Below, in pieces: positions 1-7,943 of a stretch of 55,727 bases of DNA. The notes beneath the pieces are model-generated. The model saw only the letters and a program-made list of their open reading frames with translations, was not told the DNA's origin and ran no database searches. Source of the DNA: Deltaproteobacteria bacterium. GTDB lineage: Bacteria; Bdellovibrionota_B; Oligoflexia; Oligoflexales; CAIYRB01. The DNA lies in NCBI GenBank assembly GCA_016874735.1, contig VGTI01000023.1:1-55727 (forward strand), read 5' to 3'. A program made the position numbers and the translations under genes. Positions within the stretch are counted from its first letter, which is position 1, and every line of letters begins with the position of its first letter.

Positions 1-1
1 T

Positions 2-685
2 AGCGGTGAGACCATGTTCACTCTATTTGGATTAAGCATTCATGCTGGGTCTTGGATTGTGCTTGTCCTGATACCCCTGCAAGTCATGATCTTTCGTAAA
101 ATAAGCGGTCACTACGCACGGGTACGGAGGAGCATGGTTGTGGCCCTACCGACTGAACCGACTGAGGTCAGACACCGTTTTCTGGTACCAGTTGCTGATT
201 TGTGGCCAACAACCTTGCAGTCATTTGCCTACGCCCTTTCGATACCAAATTCAGAAGTCACGGCCATTCATGTGACTGAGGAGTCAGCTACAAAAGCTGA
301 TTTCCAGAAAGAGTGGGATAGCTATGTTGCTAAATATCCTCTGCTGAAAGGCGTAAAGCTTCGAGTAATTGAGTCGCCATATCGTTCATTGATTGGTCCT
401 CTACTTAGTGCGATTGACGATACTAGAGACACTGAACGCGGCGTCGTTGTCAGCGTTGTGCTAGCTGAATTTATCCCAGAGCACTGGTGGGAGAATTTTC
501 TACACAATCAAACGGCACTGCGTCTAAAAGCCGCGCTCTTATTTCGCCCTGGCGTAGTCGTCATTAGTGTGCCCACGCAAATGAGGAGTCGCCAGACAGC
601 AGCGGCAACGAAAGCAAGGGACGTCACACAGCAAACTCCGATTCTGGGTGTTAGCCTGAACAAAACGAGCGATTTTGCCAAATGA
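2..685 (+). CDS. APC-family amino acid permease, C-terminal part (partial)
   Basis: The reading frame is open to the left edge, so only the end of the gene is present; the ATG at 14 is probably internal. About 20 hydrophobic residues that look like a last membrane helix are followed by a cytoplasmic tail of roughly 180 residues. The tail has the USP-like pattern seen at the C-terminus of many APC-superfamily permeases: a run on chromosomal-type ESPYRSL, then EHWWENFLHNQTALRLK and a closing FRPGVVVISVP. Known members import amino acids or related cations across the inner membrane; the substrate cannot be read from this tail. A hairpin without a T-tract lies 40 nt after the stop. Confidence 0.75.
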   Translation, partial: SGETMFTLFGLSIHAGSWIVLVLIPLQVMIFRKISGHYARVRRSMVVALPTEPTEVRHRFLVPVADLWPTTLQSFAYALSIPNSEVTAIHVTEESATKADFQKEWDSYVAKYPLLKGVKLRVIESPYRSLIGPLLSAIDDTRDTERGVVVSVVLAEFIPEHWWENFLHNQTALRLKAALLFRPGVVVISVPTQMRSRQTAAATKARDVTQQTPILGVSLNKTSDFAK

Positions 686-724
686 TAACTTGGTAATCAA
701 TTTTGCCCCCTAATGCTAAATATC

Positions 725-753
725 CGAGCATCGCCCTTGAGTGGAGATGCTCG
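725..753 (+). terminator. Hairpin downstream of the permease gene
   Basis: CGAGCATC (725-732) and GATGCTCG (746-753) form a perfect 8-bp stem with a 13-nt loop. There is no following T-tract, so this is a possible factor-dependent terminator or 3'-end stabiliser rather than a classic intrinsic terminator. Confidence 0.4.
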
Positions 754-771
754 CTGATCGACGCCGACAAC

Positions 772-810
772 AAATACCTGGAAGAGATCAGCTTATTGCA
801 AAAAACTATA
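772..810 (+). repeat. Diverged 39-bp repeat, copy 1 (second copy at 6540-6578)
   Basis: This stretch matches 6540-6578 at 32 of 39 positions. In the shared frame the two copies read KYLEEISLLQKTI and KYLEAIRLLLKTI, and several differences fall at third codon positions, as expected for two decayed copies of a coding sequence. The leucine-rich pattern recalls the N-terminal region of IS66-type transposases, but this is only a guess. No intact ORF surrounds it. Confidence 0.4.
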
Positions 811-903
811 AGCTAAAGGCTCGAGACGTCTGATAAATCAAGTTATCTCGATACTAGTGAAAAACAGCGGACATCTGCTGAAAAAGAGAGTGACCAAATA
901 GCC

Positions 904-1866
904 ATGAATCTTTATGCCAACGCAGCCAGCTTCACTGGATCATTTATACTACTGGTATTTGCTACCTTATTTTTGAGATATCGAGGAGTCATTAGCAAGA
1001 GCGATGCGCCTTTAATCGCGCGCCTTACTGTCAATTTCATTTTGCCAGCTTTACTTGTCAGTAAGCTAATTTTTATCAAGTTAAGCCCACACGTACTTTT
1101 CGTGTCATCGCTGATTGTTGTGGCTGAATGTTTGGTTGGCCTGAGTGCTTACCTGATCGGACTACATGTTCTGAAGTTGCCGCGACCGTCGTTGGGTGTC
1201 TTTATACTTTGCTGTACTTTTGGCTCGACCGCCATCCTTGGATCCGCATTTATCACGGCCGTATTTGACCAGGACAAGACCGCCGTTGCCTATGCGCTGG
1301 TCATCAGTCAAATCTCGACCGGGGTACCGGCTTACATACTTTTCCCGCTTATTTCGAGTCACTTCGGAGAATCATCGGGACAACAGGAATCGTCATGGGT
1401 CAGGGCTAGAGACATACTTTTTTCCCCCACTGTACTTGCCATCATATTTGGACTTGGATGGAGTGCGCTGGAGCTACCTACCAATGGGTTGATCGTCACC
1501 CCTCTTGTTAATGCGGCTAATTTCATCGGGATGGGCTTGGTACTTATGGTGGCTCTGCTTAACGGCTTATCGTTAGACCGCATTCCGCTCAGGCAAAATC
1601 TGGCCGTCGTTGGCACCTGTGTCTTATGCCTATTATTGACCGAGCCGCTCTTAGTCTACGGATTAGGCAAGGTTTTTGACATCCCACTACGCGACCGACA
1701 GATATCGTTCATTTTATCAGGCATGCCATCGGCAAACTCAACGATAGCCTTCGCAATACGCTATAAATGCGATTCTAGGCTAGCTGCTATCCTAGTCACA
1801 TCGACTGCGATCGTCGGAGCATTTTCGTTGCCAACTTTGATGGCGAATTTAAGCATTTTTAATTAG
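904..1866 (+). CDS. AEC-family transporter (auxin efflux carrier / malonate carrier type)
   Basis: A 320-residue, very hydrophobic protein with about ten predicted membrane helices and no long soluble domain, the size and pattern of the AEC (Mem_trans) family. Features include an early FLRYRGVISKSDAP loop, the NFILPALLVSKL helix and a late GMPSANSTIAFAIRY segment typical of the second half-repeat. Family members export or import organic acids such as malate, malonate or auxin. The gene lies 36 nt before the aldolase gene at 1903 and on the same strand, so the carrier probably moves a substrate or product of the two predicted aldolases. The ATG at 904 follows a weak AGAGAG site. Confidence 0.8.
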   Translation: MNLYANAASFTGSFILLVFATLFLRYRGVISKSDAPLIARLTVNFILPALLVSKLIFIKLSPHVLFVSSLIVVAECLVGLSAYLIGLHVLKLPRPSLGVFILCCTFGSTAILGSAFITAVFDQDKTAVAYALVISQISTGVPAYILFPLISSHFGESSGQQESSWVRARDILFSPTVLAIIFGLGWSALELPTNGLIVTPLVNAANFIGMGLVLMVALLNGLSLDRIPLRQNLAVVGTCVLCLLLTEPLLVYGLGKVFDIPLRDRQISFILSGMPSANSTIAFAIRYKCDSRLAAILVTSTAIVGAFSLPTLMANLSIFN

Positions 1867-1902
1867 ATCCCCTGTTCTCCAGAAAACAAAAAAGGAGCTA
1901 CC

Positions 1903-2949
1903 TTGAAGTCTCTCACTAACACCCAGAGCAATTTGAAAACGCCAACCATCTTGGACACGACCTTACGTGACGGCTCTTATGTAATCGATTTTCAGTTTTC
2001 AGCGAGCGAGACATTCAGGATCTCAAAAAAACTTGATGATCTCGGTTTTGAGTTGATTGAGATAGGGCATGGGACCGGGCTAGGGTCGTCCGAGAAGAAT
2101 TTGAGCAAGGCGGCGGCAACCGATGAAGAGTACCTAAAGGCAGGGTCAGAGGCAGTCGACAAAGGCAAATGGGGCATGTTTGCTATTCCCGGTATCGCTG
2201 AAGTGCGTCACTTGGAGTTGGCAGCATCTTACGGCATGGATTTTGTCAGGATTGGGACCGAAGTGGCCTCGGTAGACAAAGGCAGGCAGTTGATTGATGC
2301 CGCTAAGAAACTTGGCCTCTATGTACATTGCAACCTCATGAAGACCTACGTCGCCACTCCCGAGTATTTTGCTGCTCAAGCAGCAATATGTTTTGAGATG
2401 GGAGCTGACGCCGTCTATATCGTCGATAGTGCAGGCGGTATGCTGCCTATCGAAATACAGGCGTACATAGAGGCATTTCGGACGGTTAATCCCAAAGGCA
2501 CACTTGGGTTCCACGGCCACAACAATTTAGGGCTCGCTGTCGCCAACTCTCTACACTGCGCTCTAAACGGAGTCGATATCATCGATACTTCGCTTCAGGG
2601 TTTAGGAAGATCGGCCGGCAACACCCCGATCAGTCAGTATTTGGCAGTTCTCACGCGCATGGGATTTTCTCACCGATTTGATCTGATTGATGTGATGGCA
2701 TCGAGTGAGGAACTAGCTCGTCCCTTGGTACGAAATATTGGCATCGATACGATAGACGTGACCGCTGGACTGGCTCAGTTTCACTCGGGGTTTCTTGGTG
2801 CAGTTCAGAAAGCAGCAGATGCAAATGATATCGATGTGAGACGCCTCATCATTGAGCTCTGTCAATTGGATCGCCAGAAAGCCGATCAACAATTGATTAA
2901 CGTAGCAGTGACAAATGTTCAGAAAAGCCTAAAGGTCCTGAGGTCTTAA
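1903..2949 (+). CDS. DRE-TIM metallolyase, 4-hydroxy-2-oxovalerate aldolase-like
   Basis: A TTG start at 1903 is preceded by AAAGGAG at the right spacing. The 348-residue protein begins its barrel with LDTTLRDGSY (Asp18, Arg22, Asp23), the HMGL-like metal/catalytic signature, and has the metal-binding HGHNN at about 204-208. A late QGLGRSAGNTP segment is typical of the MhpE/BphI group. Such enzymes split 4-hydroxy-2-oxo acids into pyruvate and an aldehyde using a divalent metal. The usual partner, an acylating acetaldehyde dehydrogenase, is absent. Instead an RraA-family gene starts 3 nt after the stop, so the pair is surely co-expressed. The exact substrate is unknown. Confidence 0.8.
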   Translation: MKSLTNTQSNLKTPTILDTTLRDGSYVIDFQFSASETFRISKKLDDLGFELIEIGHGTGLGSSEKNLSKAAATDEEYLKAGSEAVDKGKWGMFAIPGIAEVRHLELAASYGMDFVRIGTEVASVDKGRQLIDAAKKLGLYVHCNLMKTYVATPEYFAAQAAICFEMGADAVYIVDSAGGMLPIEIQAYIEAFRTVNPKGTLGFHGHNNLGLAVANSLHCALNGVDIIDTSLQGLGRSAGNTPISQYLAVLTRMGFSHRFDLIDVMASSEELARPLVRNIGIDTIDVTAGLAQFHSGFLGAVQKAADANDIDVRRLIIELCQLDRQKADQQLINVAVTNVQKSLKVLRS

Positions 2950-2952
2950 GAA

Positions 2953-3660
2953 ATGAATGTTCGCAGTAAATTAATCGACACGATCGTCAACGATAAAATT
3001 ACCACGACCATGATTTGCGATGTCATGAACAAGACGGGGTACTTGCCCCAAATTAAGCCTATCAATCCCGGCTGCTTTGCTGCTGGCGAAGTAAGGTACG
3101 TGTTCGCCCATTCTGGCACTAATTATCACCTGCACCAACAGCTGGCTAATATCGAAGAGGATAAAATCATCTACGTCGACGCTATCGATTGTGATGAGCG
3201 AGCTGTCTTTGGTGACATAGTCACGCAATATTTGCTGGAACATCGTCGAGCTCGGGCCATCGTCACGAGTGGATATATGCGCGATGTGAACGATCTGATC
3301 CGCGAGAAGTGTTTAGTTTGGTGCCATGGCGGCACCCCAATTGGCTGCCATAACGTCAATGTCCCGGTGCCTCCGGCTACCGCCGCATTGGTTGAAGAAC
3401 GCCGCAAGCTGTTCGAGGAATCGATACTGATCTGCGATGACTCTGGCGTTGCTATGCTGACTCCCAATTGGATGACTCCGGACTTTGAGCAAAAGCTTGC
3501 CTTTATCGAGGCTCAAGAGGCCGTGTGGCACTACTGCGTCAATACTCTCAAATGGAGTACCTACGAGACGGTCGCTCTGAAGAAGTACTTCGACGTACCA
3601 GACATGATTCCGCAAGAGCTGATGGCTCAGCTCCGCGAATTTGATAGCAGCATCCGATAA
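2953..3660 (+). CDS. RraA-like aldolase/decarboxylase family protein
   Basis: A 235-residue protein of the RraA / 4-hydroxy-4-methyl-2-oxoglutarate aldolase fold. The signature GYMRDVNDL lies at about 107-115, where Arg110 and Asp111 match the substrate- and metal-binding pair of the HMG/CHA aldolases; a GCHNVNVPV strand follows. Enzymes of this family cleave pyruvate-containing aldols or decarboxylate oxaloacetate, and the fold was also recruited for RNase E inhibition. Keeping the R-D pair argues for an enzyme. It is translationally coupled to the DRE-TIM aldolase and follows the AEC carrier, suggesting a small organic-acid catabolic cassette. A hairpin follows the stop. Confidence 0.75.
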   Translation: MNVRSKLIDTIVNDKITTTMICDVMNKTGYLPQIKPINPGCFAAGEVRYVFAHSGTNYHLHQQLANIEEDKIIYVDAIDCDERAVFGDIVTQYLLEHRRARAIVTSGYMRDVNDLIREKCLVWCHGGTPIGCHNVNVPVPPATAALVEERRKLFEESILICDDSGVAMLTPNWMTPDFEQKLAFIEAQEAVWHYCVNTLKWSTYETVALKKYFDVPDMIPQELMAQLREFDSSIR

Positions 3661-3681
3661 GCCAGATGACTCAAGTATCAA

Positions 3682-3707
3682 TCTTAGCGGTGAGATAGCC
3701 GCTAAGA
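3682..3707 (+). terminator. Hairpin after the aldolase operon
   Basis: TCTTAGCGG and CCGCTAAGA form a perfect 9-bp stem around an 8-nt loop, 21 nt after the stop of the RraA-like gene. No T-tract follows, so termination efficiency is uncertain. Confidence 0.5.
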
Positions 3708-3911
3708 CTCAGTAAAATTCACCTGAGATTTTGTCGTAAATATTCAGGCACTTATCCTCAATTTGTATGCTGGGAAACTATACTGACAGCCCAGTTTTGT
3801 TGGTCTTTTTTCAGTCTCGCCGCTCAAAAGTATGCGGATCTGTTGACAAATACTTCAGCATCCACGTATCTTCAGTACATTGAAGAAATTTGTTCATGAT
3901 ACTGAAGATTT

Positions 3912-5114
3912 ATGAAAAAAGTATATTTCAGGAATAATGTCATACAATTAGAGGAGAGGCTTCGCTCCGGCTCATCCCGCCTTCAGGTCCTTTTTGGCCC
4001 TAGACAGGTCGGCAAGACGACTCTAGCGCGTCAAGTTGCTGAAAGTCTGACTTGGCCTTTTCACTTTGCGACAGCCGATGCAGTTGGGACCGCGACGACA
4101 CCCTGGCTCATATCGCAGTGGGAGCAAGCGAGACAGCTCCAAGGGCTAAAGCCCTCATTACCCGCTTTGCTCATCTTAGACGAGGTGCAAAAAATACCCA
4201 ATTGGTCCGAAATAGTAAAAAAACTTTGGGATGAAGAAAAGGCCTCGGCCTCTGAACTTCGTGTGGTCATTCTCGGCTCATCCCCCTTACTGATGCAAAA
4301 AGGTCTGAGTGAAAGTCTCGCAGGGCGCTTTGAGGTTATTCCTGTCACGCACTGGACCTTTCAGGAAATGCATCAGGCTTTCGGATGGAACCTAGACCAG
4401 TACATCTATTTTGGTGGTTATCCAGGATCCCATGACATTATTAATGACCGCGAACGTTGGTCGCGATTTATTTTAGACTCATTGATCGAGACAACTTTGT
4501 CCCGTGACATTTTTTTGATGGCTCGCATAGACAAGCCAGCACTCTTTCGCCAACTATTTGAACTTGGTTGCCTCGCTTCGGGACAAATTCTCTCCTTCCA
4601 AAAAATCATGGGCCAACTTCAAGAAGCAGGGAATGCAAGCACACTAGCTGGGTATCTTCATCTAATGGAGGGAGCTGGGTTACTTGCTGGAATTTTGAAG
4701 TTTGCGAATGCTGAGCCTAGACGTAAGGCCTCTAGTCCAAAGTTTCAAGTTTTCAACAATGCTCTGCTGACAGCTTGGCAAGGGAAAGGTCTAGAGCAGG
4801 CCAAGGCTGACCCAGAGCTTTGGGGGAGACTAGTAGAAAGTGCTGTTGGAGCCCATCTCCTGAACGCAAGTCGCAGCGACTCCATCAAACTCAGCTATTG
4901 GAATGTGGGCGAGAAGGAAATCGACTATATATTATGCTATCGGGAGCAAGTTCTGGCGCTTGAGGTCAAAAGTGGACGAAGGTCAGCTAAGCTATCCGCG
5001 ATAGAACAGTTTGCTAAACAAAACCCACGGGCAAGATTTCTTACAGTTGGTTCCGGGGGAATGAATTTGGAACATTTTTTTTCAATTTCACCTAGGCAAT
5101 TATTTAAAGACTAG
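3912..5114 (+). CDS. AAA ATPase with DUF4143 domain
   Basis: A 400-residue protein of the AAA_14/DUF4143 type. A Walker A motif GPRQVGKT spans 29-36, a Walker B with the AAA-type Asp90-Glu91 follows (LLILDEVQ), and a sensor-1-like region reads VVILGSSP. The C-terminal third contains EIDYILCYREQVLALEVKSG, with the Asp...Glu-x-Lys spacing of a PD-(D/E)XK nuclease-like core. Such ATPases are widespread, usually solitary and strain-variable; their cellular role is unproven, with defence or antitoxin-like roles suggested. It stands alone between gene-poor stretches, consistent with an accessory gene. The region upstream (3708-3911) is AT-rich with no other ORF. Confidence 0.8.
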   Translation: MKKVYFRNNVIQLEERLRSGSSRLQVLFGPRQVGKTTLARQVAESLTWPFHFATADAVGTATTPWLISQWEQARQLQGLKPSLPALLILDEVQKIPNWSEIVKKLWDEEKASASELRVVILGSSPLLMQKGLSESLAGRFEVIPVTHWTFQEMHQAFGWNLDQYIYFGGYPGSHDIINDRERWSRFILDSLIETTLSRDIFLMARIDKPALFRQLFELGCLASGQILSFQKIMGQLQEAGNASTLAGYLHLMEGAGLLAGILKFANAEPRRKASSPKFQVFNNALLTAWQGKGLEQAKADPELWGRLVESAVGAHLLNASRSDSIKLSYWNVGEKEIDYILCYREQVLALEVKSGRRSAKLSAIEQFAKQNPRARFLTVGSGGMNLEHFFSISPRQLFKD

Positions 5115-5749
5115 TGTGAATTTTGGTCACTAAAGGATTATGACGTTTACTTCGATATTACCGAGGTCAACGAGGCCGCAGTCGCATCGGCTGATGGACT
5201 AGATTTGCAAAGCTACCTCGCCTACGGATGTCTGTCCGCAAGACAAGCACGACCTACAATTTCGTGACGCCAAATATTTCACATCATCTCACTTGAATTT
5301 GGATGAAAGTGCAGGTTGGGGGCGCATCCGAGAGTTATCCTAGAGTTGATAGCTCAGATCGATAAATGGATAGCCTGTGCGTATTTAACAAGGCTTGCGA
5401 ACCATTCGATACTCGGAATGTGGACGCGGTGATGAGTGCCAATGGAGTGGGCAGTAATCACAAAAGTCTAAACTATCCGTTTGGATCAGGTAAAAGTCGC
5501 CATCCGCAACCCGGCCTACACGGAAGTTTATTGCGGGTGCTGAGGTTTGCGCCGCCGACAGACTCCGGCCCTATGGGGCCCTCCAGCTGTCCGCAGAGTG
5601 AAAACAATCCTAACGCACCCGCCGTCCTGAGTATGGCCATGTCGGGCTCTCAAATTGGAGAGCCCGCATTGCCTGATACATGATACATTCTAAGTAAACT
5701 TAGACCCGTAATTCTTGCGGGGCCATGTCATGCGCAAGTCTGCGCTTCT
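5115..5749. other. Gene-poor interval, possible decayed coding sequence
   Basis: No convincing intact gene lies here. A short open frame near 5136-5265 reads like a conserved protein piece (FDITEVNEAAVASADGLDL) and then stops, suggesting a decayed gene, but I do not recognise the family. A 105-codon ORF at 5366-5683 has no family resemblance and is rich in Pro and Ser, so I do not call it. GGGCTCTC (5644-5651) and GAGAGCCC (5658-5665) form a perfect 8-bp hairpin that may serve as a terminator. Confidence 0.4.
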
Positions 5750-6454
5750 TTATATCAGCCCAGTTGCTGGATGTTTTCTTGTAACCAGACTGAAGGGATT
5801 AAAGTTAGTTTCGCGGTCAAAGAAGTTTTCTCCCTCGGCGCGTTTTAGAATGCTCACTACTTTGTAAGTCACTGGCGTAGCTAAGATCTCCCAGATGATT
5901 TTGAAGGCATAATCACCAAGCATAACTTTGACCAATAATGAAGTTGGCCAATGGCCCAAGAAGGCGACTGGATAGAAAATAAATGAGTCAACACCCGCGC
6001 CGACAACGGTGGACGAGATGGTTCGGGTCCAAAGCCAACGACCGTCTGTATATACCTTCAACTTAGCAAGTACGAATGAGTTCGCAAATTCACCGACAAA
6101 AAATGCCAGGATTGATGCTGCAACAAGCCGAGGCGTTGAGCCAAATACTGACTCCAAGGCAGATTGCCCGGTGAATCCTGCTGCAGACGGCATAGCTAGG
6201 ACTATCCAAGACATGAGGCTGGCGAATATTAATGACGCGAAGCCAGCCCATATAACGCGCCTCGAATAAGCATACCCGTAGACCTCAGTTAGTAGGTCCC
6301 CGAATAGATAACTTAACGGAAAAAATAAACTGCCGCCGCTAACCGTCAGACCAAGAACGGTGATGGGCTTCTCGGCGCCGATAAGATTAGTGCAAAGCAT
6401 CGTGGCGACAAATGCTGCCATAATAAAATCGTAATATCGGTATTTCTTTTGCAT
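5750..6454 (-). CDS. yhhQ: Queuosine precursor transporter (YhhQ/QPTR family)
   Basis: A 234-residue integral membrane protein with about six helices, matching the DUF165/YhhQ family in length. Family marks are the N-terminal helix with ATMLCTNLIGAEK, the GGSLFFPLSYLFGDLLTEVYGY segment, a later conserved GEFANSFVLAKLK and TISSTVVGAGVDSFIFY. Characterised members import the queuosine precursors preQ0 and preQ1 for tRNA Q34 synthesis. No queuosine gene neighbours it and I see no preQ1 riboswitch between its ATG and 6600 on the minus strand. The Shine-Dalgarno is weak. Confidence 0.85.
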   Translation of the reverse strand: MQKKYRYYDFIMAAFVATMLCTNLIGAEKPITVLGLTVSGGSLFFPLSYLFGDLLTEVYGYAYSRRVIWAGFASLIFASLMSWIVLAMPSAAGFTGQSALESVFGSTPRLVAASILAFFVGEFANSFVLAKLKVYTDGRWLWTRTISSTVVGAGVDSFIFYPVAFLGHWPTSLLVKVMLGDYAFKIIWEILATPVTYKVVSILKRAEGENFFDRETNFNPFSLVTRKHPATGLI

Positions 6455-6539
6455 GGGTTCTTAGCTTTCGGAGAGCGCCTATTCCGGCGATGAACTTAAG
6501 CATGACAATTTCATGATCGAGCGGATCTAGGAGAAAGTG

Positions 6540-6578
6540 AAATATCTCGAAGCGATCAGATTATTGCTTAAAACTATT
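6540..6578 (+). repeat. Diverged 39-bp repeat, copy 2 (first copy at 772-810)
   Basis: Second copy of the repeat described at 772-810, 32 of 39 bases identical, same strand. It lies in the 306-bp gap between the divergent YhhQ and GNAT genes, which holds no other ORF. Confidence 0.4.
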
Positions 6579-6707
6579 GGCCAATTGCGGCATGGCATAT
6601 GGTGAAATCTTCGGATATTGGACTTTAGCGCGCCTCTCACGCTCAATAGCCGCAGGCTATCAACCCATAGAGAACGCGAACTTAATTCCGACGGTAATCC
6701 GTTCGAT

Positions 6708-6760
6708 ACTGGATCTGTAGGGCGGAAGATCCCGCCTCAATCAATTAAGAGGAGTCCAGT
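6708..6760 (+). promoter_or_regulatory. Structured leader enclosing the ribosome binding site of the GNAT gene
   Basis: ACTGGA (6708-6713) can pair with TCCAGT (6755-6760), which ends one base before the ATG at 6761. Inside lies a GGCGG/CCGCC hairpin (6721-6725, 6732-6736) and the Shine-Dalgarno AAGAGGAG (6747-6754). The nested pairing could limit access to the start. It is only suggestive, since the outer stem is 6 bp. Confidence 0.3.
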
Positions 6761-7783
6761 ATGAATCTCGCTTATCTATACCGCCATACAACTGATTCTT
6801 TTCCGCTACTGGCAAATGTCGAACCAGTTCGGTCCAGCGACCCTGTTACCATCGCGCGCACTGGGAGTGCTGAGCGGACGGACCTCCAAAAACAGCTAAT
6901 GGTCCGCAGTATGACCAGGGAAGAACTCGATCTGACTCTCAGCTGGGCCGCCAAGGAGGGGTGGAACCCAGGCTTAGACGACGCGTCAGTATTCTGGTCA
7001 ACTGAGCGCGACGGACTCTTTGTCGCCGAGGTTGATGGGGAGATCGTTGGCACAGGATCTGTGGCGCGTTACCAGCCGAACACCTACTTTCTTGGTCTCT
7101 TCATCGTACGCCCTGATCTCAGGGGCCAAGGACTCGGTCGCCGGGGCTTTGATCACTGGCGTCGCGTCGTCAGTCGCCGCGCGGCAGGGCCTTCGCGTGA
7201 GGCTCCAGTAATCGGTATGGATGCTGCTCCAGAGATGCAGCGGTTTTATGCGGCCAACGGATTCCAATTTGCCCATCAGCAAACCAGATTCTGTTGCACT
7301 GTTGGAGCCTGGGCCCAGTATCCGACCTTGAGTCACGAAGCAATCCTTGACCTCTCTGTACTGCCGTTTGACATGGTTGAAGCTTTCGACCGTCAGCATT
7401 TTGGTGCACTGCGTAGTGACTTTTTGAAGCAGTGGATCTGGCCGTCGTCGGGTGCGGCTCGTGCCGTCGTCGGAGCCGACGGAGCCATCAAAGCGATGGG
7501 AGTGATTCGTAAGGCAGTCCGTGGCTGGCGCGTTGGACCCCTATTCGCGACAGAAACCGAAGCCGCTAATTTGCTACTCCATGACCTTTGCTACAGGGCA
7601 GAGGTGCCCGCTGGCGACAAGGTCTATATCGACGTACCTAACGTCAACAACGCTGCTATGGAACTGGCTGATTCGTACCAAATGGAGGTCGACTCAACAT
7701 TTGGCCGTATGTACTTCGGAGACGCACGCCCCGCGGTACGGTGGCAGCAAGTCTACGGCATAACTACGCTTGAACTTGGCTAG
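6761..7783 (+). CDS. Two-domain GNAT N-acetyltransferase
   Basis: A 340-residue protein. After a roughly 47-residue N-terminal extension, a first GNAT domain starts at SMTREELDLTLSWAAKEGWNPG and includes the acetyl-CoA binding loop RPDLRGQGLGRR (about 119-130), a Q/RxxGxG/A-type motif. The C-terminal half carries a second GNAT-like (Acetyltransf_18 type) domain with AMGVIRKAVRGWRVGPLFA. This architecture is common for uncharacterised acetyltransferases of small molecules. The ATG has a strong AAGAGGAG at 6 nt spacing, so the long extension is probably translated. The substrate is unknown. Confidence 0.8.
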   Translation: MNLAYLYRHTTDSFPLLANVEPVRSSDPVTIARTGSAERTDLQKQLMVRSMTREELDLTLSWAAKEGWNPGLDDASVFWSTERDGLFVAEVDGEIVGTGSVARYQPNTYFLGLFIVRPDLRGQGLGRRGFDHWRRVVSRRAAGPSREAPVIGMDAAPEMQRFYAANGFQFAHQQTRFCCTVGAWAQYPTLSHEAILDLSVLPFDMVEAFDRQHFGALRSDFLKQWIWPSSGAARAVVGADGAIKAMGVIRKAVRGWRVGPLFATETEAANLLLHDLCYRAEVPAGDKVYIDVPNVNNAAMELADSYQMEVDSTFGRMYFGDARPAVRWQQVYGITTLELG

Positions 7784-7877
7784 GCTTTACGCCAGGCAAA
7801 AAAGTCGGATGAGGCTGGAGCTAACTCTAATAAAGTCCACCGCAAGGCTCGGAATAGGTCAACACACTGGCATCATT

Positions 7878-7915
7878 TATAGGCTTCAGCTATAATCACA
7901 GAGCTGAAGCCTATA
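7878..7915. promoter_or_regulatory. Perfect 14-bp inverted repeat, candidate OxyR operator
   Basis: TATAGGCTTCAGCT (7878-7891) and AGCTGAAGCCTATA (7902-7915) are perfect inverted repeats around 10 nt, ending 28 nt before the oxyR ATG. The left part (7879-7893) is ATAG-N7-CTAT, the form of an OxyR half site; the right part (7900-7914) is AGAG-N7-CTAT. The spacing between halves is 6 instead of the E. coli 7. The position suits autoregulation. It could also form an RNA hairpin, but no T-tract follows. Confidence 0.55.
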
Positions 7916-7943
7916 AACTAAAAAACAGCGATTCCAGATACTT

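Noticed and set aside
5366-5683. 105-codon plus-strand ORF
   Set aside because: No family pattern, no ribosome site and odd Pro/Ser/Asn-rich composition; more likely open by chance in a decayed stretch.
6455-6600. preQ1 riboswitch upstream of the YhhQ gene
   Set aside because: I looked for the preQ1-I stem and A-rich tail on the minus strand and did not find it.
7878-7915. Reading the 14-bp inverted repeat before oxyR as a terminator
   Set aside because: No T-tract follows on either strand, and the OxyR-like half site with promoter position favours an operator.
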